Shown here: in pieces, positions 11,933 through 26,900 of the stretch
Layout: every line of letters begins with the position of its first letter
Position numbering within the stretch: position 1 is the first letter of the stretch
Source: Euwallacea fornicatus
Lineage: Eukaryota; Arthropoda; Insecta; Coleoptera; Curculionidae
NCBI RefSeq assembly: GCF_040115645.1
Contig: NC_089560.1
Span: 2,046,001-2,110,000 of the forward strand
Length of the DNA: 64,000 nt
Direction of reading: 5' to 3'
Position numbers and translations under genes: made by a program
The notes under the pieces: model-generated
What the model saw: only the letters and a program-made list of their open reading frames with translations
Told to the model about the DNA's origin: nothing
The model's database searches: none

Positions 11933-14900
11933 GTAAATAACCACCTTCTATATACATAAATGTACATATATATCTAACAACATAACTCCTTAGTATACGG
12001 ATTGGGAGCACGTAAACGATGGGTATCTGAACCAGAAGATGGTTGGCAACGTGGTAGGGGACTACTTCTTCGTGTGTCCCATGAACGAATTTGCAGAAAT
12101 GGCGGCTGAAAGGGGCATGAAGGTCTATTATTACTACTTCACCCATGTAAGTAAACACTTGATAGAGAACCTATTGCATGTTATCTAAATGGGAACAAGG
12201 TCGACTCTGACACAGTTGGACAAATCGCGAAGAAGGGCCAAATGGCAAAATTAATGAGAGTTATGCGTGACTAGTTGTTTCCTCTTCTCAGGACTTGGCG
12301 ATCACCCATGAAAATGCCTTTTCCTATTGTGCACCCTTATTAGGATTCTTAACAAACACCTTGGGTGCCGGTTTGATTGTGGGTTTGGTTATTTTTATGT
12401 AGTTGCGTGCTGTCTTAAAAGAACTTCTTGATGAGTTTTATGTTTATCAGTTTAATCGTGCTACTTTTGCTCCAAAATTGAAAGTGACGGTAACGAAAAT
12501 GGTAAGAATATTACAGGATTACGGAGGCTATAACAAGCGGAAGCTTCCGGTCGCAGTAGCTAGTCAGGCTAGTCAAAGATTCGAAATGTTAAAGACGCAC
12601 CTTTAGATATCTTTCTTATCATTTCAAGACACATATGTACGATTCAAACACAAATACTCCAGTTCGGGTTAGTTCGGGTTAGCAGTTCTGTGCTACAAAA
12701 CGGATATTAACTCTTTATTAATCCCGTCGATATAGTGGATTAATTTTTAAAAAATACTGGTGAAGGAATTTTTTTTTTTAATATTCACTCGTTGCTCGTT
12801 TTGCCTATTACCAATATTGTCATTACTATAATACATTAAGCAAAGATTGTTCATCGAAAAATATGACCGGTATCGATAGTATCTACAATTCTATGCCGAT
12901 GATGAAAATTGATGTTTTTTTGATTTCTTTGAGACTCCAATGATCTAACGATTTAACCTGATCTGATCTTGCGGATCTTCCTCAATGACGTTTCGATTGA
13001 CCAGAATTCATTCTACTTGTTCTAACTTGTTTCCCAATTTTTTTTCTTTTAGAGCCACTGACCTAGTACTAATTATAAATTTCACCAGATCGTTAAGACC
13101 CTCGAGTTTCTTGTAATCTCGGTGGGAAATCAGAAACGATTGAATATGCACTTAATCCAAGATGGGTTGTGAAAGGAACTTAAGGTTTTGTCGAGCTTAG
13201 AGATAAAGAGTTTTCCCAGATTTTTTGGAGATAGGGATCTGAGGACTTCCTCGCTTTCACTTGTAGATCAATTTGTCGCATGTCTTATGAATTGGAATAT
13301 ACATGGGGGACGAAAAGCCCGGCATAAATTGGTTAAAAATTTAAGAACATATTTTTCATGAAAATGCTGAAACACTTCAAATATTTTTTTTGTTATGCAT
13401 TTTTTGAGCAACACACTTTTATACAGAATTACCCATGTATTCCATTTTTTCCTTATGGAATCTCATATTTATTATGACGTTCTTAAGATCTTTGAGAAAT
13501 CGTGAACAAATTTTATGTAACACACCCATGTCTAAATTCGATAGTTCAACAAATTTACTAAATATAGAAATAACGATAGAATTGTTACTATTTATATGAC
13601 TATTAATACTTATATATAAACTCCTATAATCGAATGTATTAAATGCTCGAACTGTACCCCGTTAACCGGATCCCAACCGAATCAACCCGACACTGGGTAA
13701 GCCGAAATTCAAATTTCTCCAAGAATTTTTTTTTATCACCTAAGGATGTATCTGTTGAGCTTTGTGAGAAATTTGATTTTTTAACTCTTCTATATTGTTG
13801 AGTTTATTATTATTACATTTCAGATAACCCGATAAAAAAAAGTCAATAGGGGCGAGATCAGGCGATCTGGCCGGCCTGTCTAACAGCCGTATTACGCAAA
13901 TATTTCAATAACTGCTGAAATTAGACATGGGCATGTTACACGAGATGTAGTTAGGATTTCTCAAAGAACTCAAAAAGGCCATAATATACCTAGTTTCATA
14001 AAAAAAAAAAAACGAAAAAGTACATTGATCTACCACATGGGTAACTCTATACGCAAGCATGTTACGACAAAAAATGCACAACAAAAAACCACATTTAACG
14101 TGTTTGCGCATTTTCATGGAAAATATTTCTTTTAATTTTTAACGAATTATGCAAAACTTTTGGTCTTCTATGTATAATGTAAAAAAGTAGATAACGGTGT
14201 AATGAAATGAATGGGGAGAAGCGAGGGAGCCTCCTGCAAATGCAATCCACCAGTGCGAATCTTGGAATACGAAATTATCAAGAATTTTACAATGTAATTA
14301 TTTTTAGCTTTTTCCCTGTATCTGTCCTATATTGAAGGTGATTTTCATAGCAATAAAGACGCCGCTGCAATATTGCACTTTTCTTTATCTTGAAACAGCT
14401 GCATCGCCCTCATATGCAAATTCGATGATAAGAAAATAAGTAAAATATTTCCCAAATATTCTTGTTGCGTTCCCGTAAATTCCCTGTTTGTTCCTACATA
14501 TATGAGAAACGTTCTCAAAGCCACTATTGTAACTGGGGTTTCGTCTCATTCTAGCAGGAAAAAAATTGCCTCAGAGCAAACCTATATCAAAACTTGGACG
14601 ATTATTCCATACTTTTAAAGTTGGAGAGCGTTATTTCAGAAGTTTCGTTTCTCCAGGGCTCGCGCCAAAGTTACGATTGCTCCCCTGAAATAAATAATAT
14701 CCGGAGCATCTGGTGATAGAACGACCAAACAATAAATCATGTGTTCTGCCACTGATCGGACTTTAAGTTGGCCATAAATAAACATGGCTGACAGCTGGAA
14801 ATAAAACTATTATTAGAGACGACATAGGTACCTACAGGAGAGAACGTTTCAATTTTCCAAGAGGATGTAGGAAGATTTATCGTGCTCTTAAAGCTCCATG

Positions 14901-17900
14901 GAAACTTCTAACAAAGAAATTAACTTTGCACTTTAAATCAACGTTAACTTGGGTGGTCAAACATCAGATTTTCGACTTGCGAAGAGTTCGTGCGGTCCCT
15001 AGCTTCGAGCTTCCAACTTAGCCCGATCCCACAACCTAATTAGTTTGATTAAAATCGATTAGGCAAAGATGACCCTGGCTTTGAGATGGGGCTGTGGATT
15101 AATTTTGTCCTTTATTAAGTTATTAAGATAGACATTTAACTGTCTTAACACATAGAATCAGGCCTTTTATCGTGAGCTCTCAATTTAAAATAGATGGTCA
15201 AGCGGATAACTAGGCTTTTGCGAGGGAAGTGTTGTTTTAAGAAGTATTGTAACCTCAACGTAGCGTTTCTCCAAATCTTCCCATGAGAGAGTGACCGTTG
15301 TCACAAGTTTCCAACACCGCATTACTAATTCAAGTAAGGCGAATAGGCATCTGCCTTAGAGGCAAAATTTAGTTTCAACTGTTGGGCAAGAAGAAAAAGC
15401 ATAATGAAATTGAAATGACGTTGAAAACTCTAAATTAGATTTTTTTTAATTAGCAGATTTTCGATGTTGCAAATGAAAATTATGAATTCCTTTTAATAAA
15501 TCTCATTACGTAATTTTCCCGGTATCTCATATCTCACCGTTCTACACCGCCTCTTCAAGCACTAGGACACGTTTTGCGTCTGAAATCCTATATTTTTAGT
15601 AACTTCTTCTGATACCCACCGAAAATTCAATTATTTCGATGTTTATGAAAATAAAGTAACACCCAGAGTTGAAATTTGCATACTGAGACGCTGCCGCGGT
15701 TCATAATTCATGTAATTTGAATGATATGCGTAGAGTTCAATAAACCTTAACCAACTTAACGTTAAAGTGTCTAGATGGAAAGTGCATTCGGGAAGAATTT
15801 TGATTATCACGTGAAAAAAGTAAATAAAAATCAATATGCGATTTGCTAAAGTGCAAAATTTTAGAGTTCCAGAGAAGCCACTAGGAGGCATTTCCGATTC
15901 AGCTTATGTCTGCTTTAATAAAAATATATACGGTTTAATAGGAAATCATCTGAGACTTTTTTCGTATCCTCAATAGCATCAGCGGTCGGCATCCGCCAGG
16001 GATTTTTAACTGCTGCCGTCCGTTAAGAACGCTCTTCCAGGTCTATACTGAGATATGTGTTCCATCAGAATGCAGTATGATCTGATGAAAACTAAATAAC
16101 TGGTAGTTGGTTACATTAGCTAAACTAACGGGAAATGGGACATAAAGTTCTTATTGAATTAGAAACGGATCCCCCGGATACATTCAAACACCTGCTAGAG
16201 TTACAAGCACTTTAGCAATTTGGCAAATAGCACGCCAAAGTATTCTTAGCTTGCCTAGGAGCATAATTGCTATAGAAATGCTGAAAAAGAATATAACGCC
16301 ATGTAGTTAGAATAAAGAAGGTCTATTCCTAACTTCGTCAATTCAATTTTATCGATTCTTAAGGACGCAAGGAGTGGCTTGAAGAGTGAACAATGAACAA
16401 AGAGCGAAATTTTCTGAAAAACTTGCACCCGAATTTAGTTCGATGAATTGACAAATACTAATACTTGAAATTTCAAATTTTGAAGTGCAATAGTTACTTA
16501 CGACGCAGTTTTTTGGAAGAACTTGATGAGTAACGTAGATAATGGCAACCTGATCAAATTTATTGTGAAATCAGATCATTGGAACGTTCAACATAATCAT
16601 CATAGAAGAAAATTCCTTCATCGCTAGATGGTGGGAATATCTAATTCTATTTTATTCTTTTCTAAACCAACCGGAAGTGCCCTAAATAGGAAGGGCAACA
16701 TCGATCTTTTAAGCGGGATCTCTCTGATCTTATTATTAATCCTTCCTATCGTTCGCCGTCTAAGTCGGACATGGTGTGAATCTTAAGACTAAAAACCAAA
16801 ATTTGTAAAGCCAAACTTTTAAATTTGACATTTGACTTTGGCGAGCTTCAGAAACAACGTGATCTTTATTGAACTTCGCTTTTGTTGCGATGGAAAACCT
16901 GAACTAGACGTGCCCGTTAATCTCTGTCCATGATTTTTCCATTTCCCGCTAAAGTTGTTAAAAAGTTTCCTTGTTCGGCCGGACTAATTTTTAACAAGCT
17001 CTCGAACGTTCTTGCAGTCAATTTCAGCTGTAATTGGTCGATTTTGGTTGAAATTTTCTATTTTAGGGCAGCTTTATTATATTTACGAGCAGTATTTGGA
17101 ATTGGCATAAAATGTGTTTTGGCGTTCTATATATAAATCTCTCCAATAATAAGCCGGTTACTTGAAGTTTTCGAAAGAATAACGCAGCGTTAAACTTCAG
17201 ATTAGCTATCAATTTTAATTTTTGTGTATAGATAGTTCGCTCACGACCGGGCCATATTTTCTAGCACAATCATTTTCTTTCATTTTCGTATACACCTCTA
17301 GTCCAACAAATAAGCGACGAGTAAACAACTTTATTGCCCATAGAAAATCCCATAAGCTGAAAAACAGCTTTAGAAAATCCCATACAAAGAATCTTTCGCC
17401 TCAGCTGTCAAGTAAACGTGTAACAGCCATTGTTGGATGAATTATTAACGATACAGAAAATTATATTGACGTCGAAAAAGCTTTTAATCTTCGGCTTGGT
17501 AAACGGAAGAGATTTGATTTTGACCCACAGTTTTCGTGTATATTTACAAATGTCTTCTCTCTAAATACAGATTTGCTTGGCTATTCCACCTGACCTGTTT
17601 CTATGGTTTTTTGGGTACTTTTTCCCATTTTTTAATAAAATGAAAAATTTGTTTTCTGCGAGGAATAGTTTAAGCTCGGAATTTTGGCGTTTACGCAGAC
17701 GTAAGTACAATGCTTATGAAGTAGGTAGCATAATTTAAAAATGGAAATTTATAAGCGAATTTGCTCTGCAGCTATCCCGGTGGGTGCAATTGATTAACAC
17801 AAGGGTGAGCGATCAACGCCTAATAACATATTTCTTGGTCAAAAATATAGGTTGCGGCATGGGAATCGAGTGTTTTGGAAATAATCATAGCATCGTTAGG

Positions 17901-20900
17901 ACTTGATATGTAATTTGTTTTTTTATATATAACATCGCGGTGGAAAACACAGCATTTTATAATTATGAACAGAAAATTAGGCTGATATGTGCATTTCATT
18001 CTTGTTAGCGCAACGTCGAAGACATCCCAGCAAGACTGCATCGATGTCGGTGCTTTGATGTCGGATTGCCTCTTTTAATTCTTCTATTGTATGAGGCTTA
18101 GCCTCTTATGCACGTGCCTTCAGATAACCCGATGAAAATAAATCACATAAGAAGAGGTCAGGCGTCCGAAGAGGCCGTAAAGTGTCAGCAAACCTGCACT
18201 CACCATTCCTAACAAAACAATCATAAACGAATATTCTAACGTCCACGACGGCTCCATGGTGGCAATTGAAAAATCATAATAAAGTGCCATGAGGCAAAGA
18301 ATGAAATGCCTACAAAGCACAACCTTTCCATTGTAAACGGTCGAGGACTAGTCGTTCTAAAAACACTTGGTTCCACGTCGCATCCTGTACATCGATTCAT
18401 GGTGATGTATTATCATACAAGGTGTCACTGAAAGGTGCGGAAAAAAGCTATTACGAATTAGTGAGAATAAAACGTGACGATGTAACCCAACTTAACTTAG
18501 TCCAAAAGTGGATGATTTCGGAGGTACATAGTGACAAAAGTTAAGTTTGGTTTCAATTTTTCATAATTTTTTTTTTAATAACTGGTTCGTTATCACAATA
18601 TTCAGCTGGGGGGACAAATTGAAATCTGCTTTCATTTTCATTGTAAAATGTAGGGGGCGCCACCCGCGGTGCTTTGCACACATTTAAAACGAAATGACTC
18701 TTTTGAGCCACACTGTATTTTACTTCTCAGCAAAATTTCTTATTCTCCAACGTCCTTTACCCAAAAAAGGTATACCTGGTAAGAGTTGATTTGGGCAACC
18801 ATTTGTGAATTGAACTTTTGACACTCTGTATCTCCGAAATCACGCACTTTTGGACTAAGTTAAGTTGGATTAGATCATCATATTTTAGGCTCAGGAATTT
18901 ATGGTAGCTCTTTTTTCGTACCTTTTAGAGACACCCTATATAGACAGCCCCTCAAAATTTTACTTTTTTTAATAACTTGAAAATATAGCAGATAACGGGA
19001 TAAATTAACAGAAAAATCAGTGAACGTGTGAAATCTCACTTCTACACGTTAACTTTGAAACTGAACAGATAATTCAAAAACTGCATTAATTTTTGAGTTC
19101 ATTAGGAGTTATAAACGCGATTGAATGTTTTTTTTTCCCATAGTAAGGGTCATTTTGTTGTGGGAGATTTTTCCAAAGTTTCCCTAGGTAATTGAGCATT
19201 TCCGTATGGACGTATTGTAGAGTAGAGCATTCTAAACTTGCTAGTGCACACTAAAAAATTCAGGATCATTGCTCTTGGTTGACAATAAATGGGTAAAATA
19301 TGAATACTCGTCTATATTTAAGTGAGGTATTGTATGTGTTTTTAATAATTAAATACAAGAATTCTATAGGGTTAGGGGGGGGGGGGTTAAATCCCCTTTA
19401 CAGAAATCGTGAAACGGCATTTTATTGTACCTTTTAATAGCTTTTTTTATTACAATTTACCTTAGTCAGCACGAGCTATATTCAAACGACGGTATGCTAA
19501 TAAGAAATGGAAAAATTTCCTCAAAATATGCTATTGCTCACCTATTAATTCGAAACTATTTTTGTCGCTTTTGAATAACAGTCCAGGTTTAATTCTAAAT
19601 TAGAAAACTTTTCCAATTTGCTAGCCAAATGAAAATTACCTCGATCACTTTTCTAATTACACAAACCCGGTAAAAAGTGCATTAGATCTGCTGGAAGTAA
19701 ATGGCATCAAAAGTCCATTCTATTCATATTTTTTGTCAACGCGAGCCCCTGGACGTATCATAAAATTTCAGTGATCCACAGTGCTACGAGGTTTCACGGT
19801 TAAGAAAATCTACGAAACAAGTACCGTAATATACGATTGCAGTTAATACAATTTTTTACGTAGAAGTAGACAACACCGTTATTAGAAACTATTATTTCCG
19901 TCATATTACGGCCGCTACATTACGGCACCGCTTTCCTGAGAAACCGTAGCTTAAGAGGAACGAGTTAATTAAAGGAAACACTGTGAAATACCTGGTTAAT
20001 TAGCTAAAGCAGGGATTTACATATCTTGGAAGTTTCGTGACTGAGTTAAGGAGGAAATATTTTTATTGGCAGGAGTATGTGCGTGCAAAGACCCTTATAT
20101 TGACGGCGGTATATATTAGAATTGCTTAAATCTGGGTTGTTTTGCCCCTTGATTTAGTAGTTGATACTCCTTTGATCCCTCAAAGGCCCGGATAAAAGGA
20201 AAAGCATTATCATAGTAATTGTTGAATAAACTTTCTCACAGCTTTATTCGGCACTAAAAAAGTAGATAAATACTAGTACTACCGGGCATATCATAACAAG
20301 GATAACTGTATCTAACTCAAACACATTAGTGAAAAATTACTTGCAGGCATGCGATATACTTGTTAGTTGAAATTGCTTCATGTACATTTAATTATCCGAC
20401 ATGAATAGGAAATAACGCTCGAGCTAAACTCAATGTTACCGAACTGGGAATATAATTAAAAATTAGAGGTGGTATTATTGTGAATTTCAATAAATTTCAG
20501 GTTTAAACTGCATTTTCGATATTGTTCGCTAGAAAAGACTATCATGTAGTTAGTGATGATATTAATTTTGATTATATCGAATTGATGGATTATGGGAAAA
20601 ACAGAAAAAAAAAATGGGAACGAAATGAGAGCCTAAAGGTTCGGGAGAAGCTATGTTTATCGGAAATTTTCATACTAAATTGATGTGCATGGTTTGGTTT
20701 TAGACGGGGGAGGGCAGGAAGATTCAACCCGCATGCAGTTAGGAAATATAAAATTACATGACCGATAGCTGAACCGAGATATCAATCAAACGCCCGAAAC
20801 ATAAGAACGGATAATATTTTTCTTCTTTCAATGAAAGGAAATAAAATCAACATGTCTGCTGTTATACGCAAATGAAAGATATTCGCAAACAAATATTATT

Positions 20901-23900
20901 ATTGTAACTATTGAGTCGAGAAGAATATACAGTGTGTCAACTTGAAAATGAACCATCTTCGATGTTTCAGCCCCTATAGAAAATATGTAAATATGCAAAA
21001 ACACATTTATTTTGTTTGCAAGGAGAACTTTCTTTAAATCGGTTTTCTATTAAATTGCACGTACCGTCCAACGGGGGTGAAAACAACCACTAAAATCTTA
21101 AATGGCGAAGAAGGTTGCGTTATACCTCGTTTGAAAGTTGTTTCGATTACATTGCCAAATATACCTGTTTTTTTCATTGGGAGCTTTTAAAAAAATCATA
21201 TTCCAATCAAAGCTTGGTATCAATTGTATGATGGAAATACTGTTTGTTAATATTTTAAGTCTCGAAAATGCTATCCATTACCTTCAAAACACCAATAAAG
21301 TCTGTTTTCACTCTCCACTATGTGCATACTATGTGCTTCAATCACTCTAACATTCACAGAAACTTCTTCCTCAATTTCCCTACACGTAGCTGTAATTCTT
21401 CTCTTTAATTCTTCCAACTATTGAAGCTGAGTTTTATAAACTATAAATGATCATTTTAGTTTTTATTCGTTTATTTGTAAACGCATTTGTTCGAATATTC
21501 TATTTGTAGAAAAAAACAGTAAGAATTCAATTAAAAACGGACAATGAAATATTGAGTTTTTTGTTGAATTACTATTTATTATTGAAAATTTAATTTCGCG
21601 AGTTAAACGTGGGAAATAGCTTTTTTAAACAAAAGCTTCTTCATTTTCAACAAGATGTAGCTCAACGATATTGTTTTCTTCCTGAGTGGTGACACGATCG
21701 ATTTCGTTGCAAATTAATTGGTAGAAGAGGACCAGTTGAGTGGCCACCGCGATCTCCAGATTTAACGCTTTTGAATTTTTTTCTCTGGGGACACTTTAAA
21801 TTTATTTAAAAAAAAAATCAAGATTTGGAAGGATTGAAGGAAAGAATTACAGTTGCACCTAGGGATATTCAAGTAGAAGTTTTTGTTAATGTTAGAGTGC
21901 AATTTGAAAACAGGCCCAATTAATATTCACAAAATAATGAACACAATTTTGAATACCTAATACATCAATAAACATTTTTTCTACACTATAGTTTATTCTT
22001 AAGTTTATTTACGGTTTGAACATTATGTTTCGAAAAATCTCTCAATGACAAAAAAAACAAGTACATTTGAAATGGTAACTGAAAAACTTTTTAAATGAGA
22101 ACCAACTGAACCCCTTTTTCTATTTAAGATTTTAATGGTTGCTTCCACCCTCACTAGGGGGTGCACGATATTTTACAGAAAAACGACATAAAGAAGCTCC
22201 CTTTCGAAAATAAAATCGACGTGTTTCTGTATATATCTACGTGTTTTATCTGAAGACGAGGACGAGGACAAAATATAGAGGGTTGTTCGTTTTTAAATTA
22301 ACGCACTGTAAAATGCTAAAGTAATTATTGTATCTTAGAAAATTATATCTGCGAAAACCCAATTTTAGAATTAGCGCATGTTAAAAGTTTAATTTATTTC
22401 ATTCGAACATACGAATTTCTCATACGAAATGAACAAACTATATTTCGAGAAAAAAAATTAAATTGAACTAGATCCTCTCATTTGAAAAACCGTATGCTGT
22501 GGTTGTCCCTAACTCGTGCATACAAGGTTGACTCTATGGTCAACTTTCTCGAGGATACCAAAAAATTCAATTGCCTCATTTTATTCAGCAAACAGGAACG
22601 TCCATCTACTTCCAGGAAATCAATCTAACCAGACTAAGACTCATGATCCATTACAATTTGAATGTTTCGGTCCCCTATAATTTGGTCTTTATTTCCACTC
22701 CTTGCGTCCAGGAGAGGTCCAATCTTGATCCGTCCACCAACATGAATGGAAGTTGCCAATCATCGATCTCTAGCGCAATTTTCCTTAATATGGAAATGAA
22801 ACAGCTTTAAGCTGTGTAATTAATTTTCAAAAGTGCAATGAAATTTTTTGATAATTTACATTTCAGTCCTTCTGCATATGGCAATCACTGAATTTAATGG
22901 GTGGGTCTGAGTGGACACTCGTTAGTTTTAGTGTGTAAGCTTCGAAGGTACTCAAACATGACACCCTGGACGTTACGTATAGGACAAATGAGTAACGACT
23001 AGAAGATGAACACTCAGAGACCCACACGGGCAGATTTTTCTTTTTATTAGTCATAGTTCCTCGTATAAATTTCACGTGAGAATCGCGAGGTTTTTACCGT
23101 TCCTCGTATATAATAAGCCCCCTTCACACCTTGCCCTATATTAAAATTTGAAACAATGCAACTTAAGATCTCAAATAATTAAACCAGACAAGAAACACTT
23201 GCGGAAACGCTTCAGGAATTGCGAACTTGGGTGGAGGAGCGTGTCGTTATGCGACAAGATTTCGCTCTAATGTATTGTAAAGCCGCCTTAAGTGCCAGAT
23301 GGGTACTTGTAAAATCTCTGAGTAATCCTGGATGTGGTTTTGCCGAGAGCTGCAGTCGGATTAGGGCGGGGTATAATTGAATTTTCCATTTTACTATAGA
23401 TGTAAGGAACTATACTTTTTATGTTATGTATTATTCCAGAGGACGAGTACGTCATTGTGGGGCGAGTGGATGGGGGTAATGCATGGGGACGAGATCGAGT
23501 ACGTTTTCGGACATCCCATGAACATGTCTCTTCAGTTCAACTCGAGGGAACGGGACTTAAGTCTGAAGATCATGCAGGCCTTCTCCAGGTTTGCTGCCAC
23601 AGGGTGAGTGCTCCCTTCTTCCAATTTTCACTCGATTAAGCCCGAATGGAAGAAGTTTGTCCAAACTTAATCCGAGGGTATTGAGTAACGCCTTTATGGG
23701 CATTGAAGCAATTTCCCGCGTATTAATAAACCCCCACCTTGCTTCGACAACTTAAACTCAAAGCCACAAAGCACTTGACGGAAACTTTAGATTAATATTT
23801 GTTCGCTGGCTATGCAGCAAGATTATTCACCGAGGAATAGATAATCACTTAAAAAGTTAAGAATTAAATTTTGAACTTCCCAATTAATTCTTAATCAAAT

Positions 23901-26900
23901 GAGAAACCAGTCTCGTTCGTTACAAGTTTATTTGGCCAAGTCCAATTTAAATTTCCGGGTTGTGTCAAGCGGAGCGTCTCCCGGGCTTCAATTAAACAAA
24001 GCAGGCAATAATAAGAGATTGGGTTATCTTCACATAATAGAATAAAGGAAAGAAGAGTTTAGTAAGTCTTTACCAACGTCTGGCATCACCGGGACGCATA
24101 CATAATTCGCTGAGTAAACATGTGCCCTCGTAGCATCCGGATAGAACTTACTCTTGTTGGTAAACTTTGAACGCAAAGCTGTTTGCATTGCTAAAATTGA
24201 TTTGTAAATTCATGGGGCCATAGAGAGGAACAGTATTAGGTAGCTGTGCGGATTTGAGGGGATAAGTGAGTCCTCCGATGAAACAAATCGCCGAATTAGC
24301 TACTTCATCAAATTCCTTGTAACTGCCGAATTCCTAGTGGACACTTAGCTCAAATTATCCCGTGTTAGAAGAGAAGGCTGCAATAAGAATCAGCATGGAC
24401 AACAAATCCTTAAACACCAGTAAGACCCATTCTTGTTGGACTTCCGAGTAGATTACCTAGCAATTTCAGCTCAACTTATTAGCATTTTAATGTTACATAA
24501 TGACTAGTTATGTAACCAGTTGGGAAAAGGACAATTTTGTGTAACTTACAAATGTTTGCTCAGTAGTACTAGTTGCTCAAAATAGTAATTTCTCGACGAT
24601 TTTCTTTGTTTTTTGCACTGATGTGCGCGTAACGTGATTATACAGGGTTTGTGTTTGGGAGCTGACATAATTTGCATATGGAAAATCTAAAGTTTAACGT
24701 ATTTTTGAAGTTTTTATTTTTGTTTGGTGGACAAAACCTGACATTTTAAAAATATTTTCAATCCGGTGTGACTTCCTCTTACTCCAGGAACTGCTCCTTC
24801 CTTCATTTTTTTTGAACGGAACATGGCAGTTTTCTAGCGGAAATTAGTTTTCTGTTGAAAATAAACATGACTTTCACAGTACAACATAGTACCGATTTTC
24901 AACTGTTTTTGATTTATGGAAATTTGTAAAGCTTTGCTAAAACTCAATTATTTACCAAGCTACTTGACATAAATCAGCGAAATAAGCCTTAAATTACTTG
25001 AAAATTAACACTTTTTTAAACAAAAATAAACACAAAGCAGCCTGATCGTGTAAATGTGCACGATGTATCAATTACCTACGCAGTATAAAGTAGTTCAGAG
25101 TTTTTCGTATTTGCTCGAAAAGTATTAGTTTTTGATGACGTATGATTTTTTCCTATCAATCGAATGATGGAAAATTAACTGTATTCGAAAAAATGCCTTT
25201 TTTGAATTTAAATATTTTTAATTTCGATAGTTTTTTTTAAAGTTTTTCAAATATTTCCCTTATTTTTGTAATTATCTATAGAGACGTATTAATGTTCCAG
25301 TGATTTAAAATTTACCTTAGCCATTTATGTCACATAGTTTTGTAAATAATTGAATTTTGGTAAAGTTCTACAAGTGTCTAAAAAGTCGCAAAGATCGAAG
25401 TAAATGAGAAATAGTTGCGAATCGGTACTGCGTTGCGTCGTGAAACTTATATGTATTTTCAGCAAAAAACTAATTTTCCCTAAAAAACCGCGATCTTCCT
25501 TAAAAGAAGTGAAGTAAGGGTCGATTTCCGGTCTAACCGGAATTCGATCAAGTTGAAAATATTTTGCAATGTAGGTTTTTTCAACAAAAAAAAAATTCAA
25601 ACTTCCAAAAAATACCTTAAACTTGTCATTTTGCATATACATATTTTGTCAGCTCCTAAAAGCGGATCTTGCACAATTAAAACTTTACGGTGGACAAAAT
25701 GGGAATACAAGACCGTCACGTTGGCCTTATAAGAAAGACAGGTCTTTTATAATCAGAAAACTTTTTACCTCGACCTATTCCAATCCCTTTATATAATCAT
25801 AAAGCTTGCCCAAATATGTTTTTTGATGTTCTTTTCCCTTTCAAACTTTTCGCTATTGCATTTTCTCGTACCAGAAGTTTTTATAGAATTTGAATTTACA
25901 TAAGTAATAAATTTATACAAGACTCGAATTATCGTTATCGGGACGCTTCAGCATCTACTCCACCTAACTACCTCAAAGTTATTTCCTTCGATACGTATAA
26001 GATGGTTATGTAGCCACTCGAGAATTAGAATTTAACGTGAAAAAAGTAGTTAGTACTAGAATATATCTGTTAGTTTCTGAGATACAAAGTGATTTTACAA
26101 GTACTCAATCTCCAAAATGCCAATTGGGGCATTAGCATACAAAGGACCTTTGAGGGGATATATCTCGGGAAATTGTGGAGTAAAATGCCGGAAGAAACTA
26201 CCTCACGGTAGTCGGCTCGTTGAGCTTTTAGGCCCAGATCGAAATGAAGTGCAATTTCTCTTTTAGTTTCTTAGATACGGAGATACAATGATTGATGGAG
26301 CAATATCTCCTAAAGTTCGCGTCGAACTTTTACGAAATGCTCCGTAGAACACCTCAAGACCATAAACTTTTTATTTCAGAAAACCTGTTACTGATGATGT
26401 AAACTGGCCTTTATACACCAAGGAGCAACCCCAGTATTTCATATTCAATGCCGAGAAAAACGGCATAGGCAGGGGACCAAGGGCACAAGCATGCGCCTTC
26501 TGGAATCACTTCTTGCCTAAGTTACGAGAAAACTCGGGTAAGTTACCGACACATTATTATCTTACACATTTATGTGCGTTTCGATTTTACGAATGAAAGT
26601 AAAAAAAAAAAAATGTTAATCATACTTAGAGGGATTATGGCCTAATAAAAACAGGCCGATAAATCTCCTATCGACATGTAACCTGGGCGGATTCCACAAA
26701 ACACCCTTTAAATTGGCTTTGGCCTGGAGATATTCACTCCCTGCCAACCTCATGTAGAACATTCGTTGAATCATATTGGAGCATTGACGCATATTACCCA
26801 ATAATAGAGTGGCTTTCCACCGTCCATCGACATTTATTAGGGGACATATTGATGTCATTTGTCCACCGTCACTGTCATGCAATATCAATCAAGATCCCGA

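Noticed and set aside
25325..25642. 105-codon minus-strand frame.
   Set aside because: It is the right arm of foldback J.
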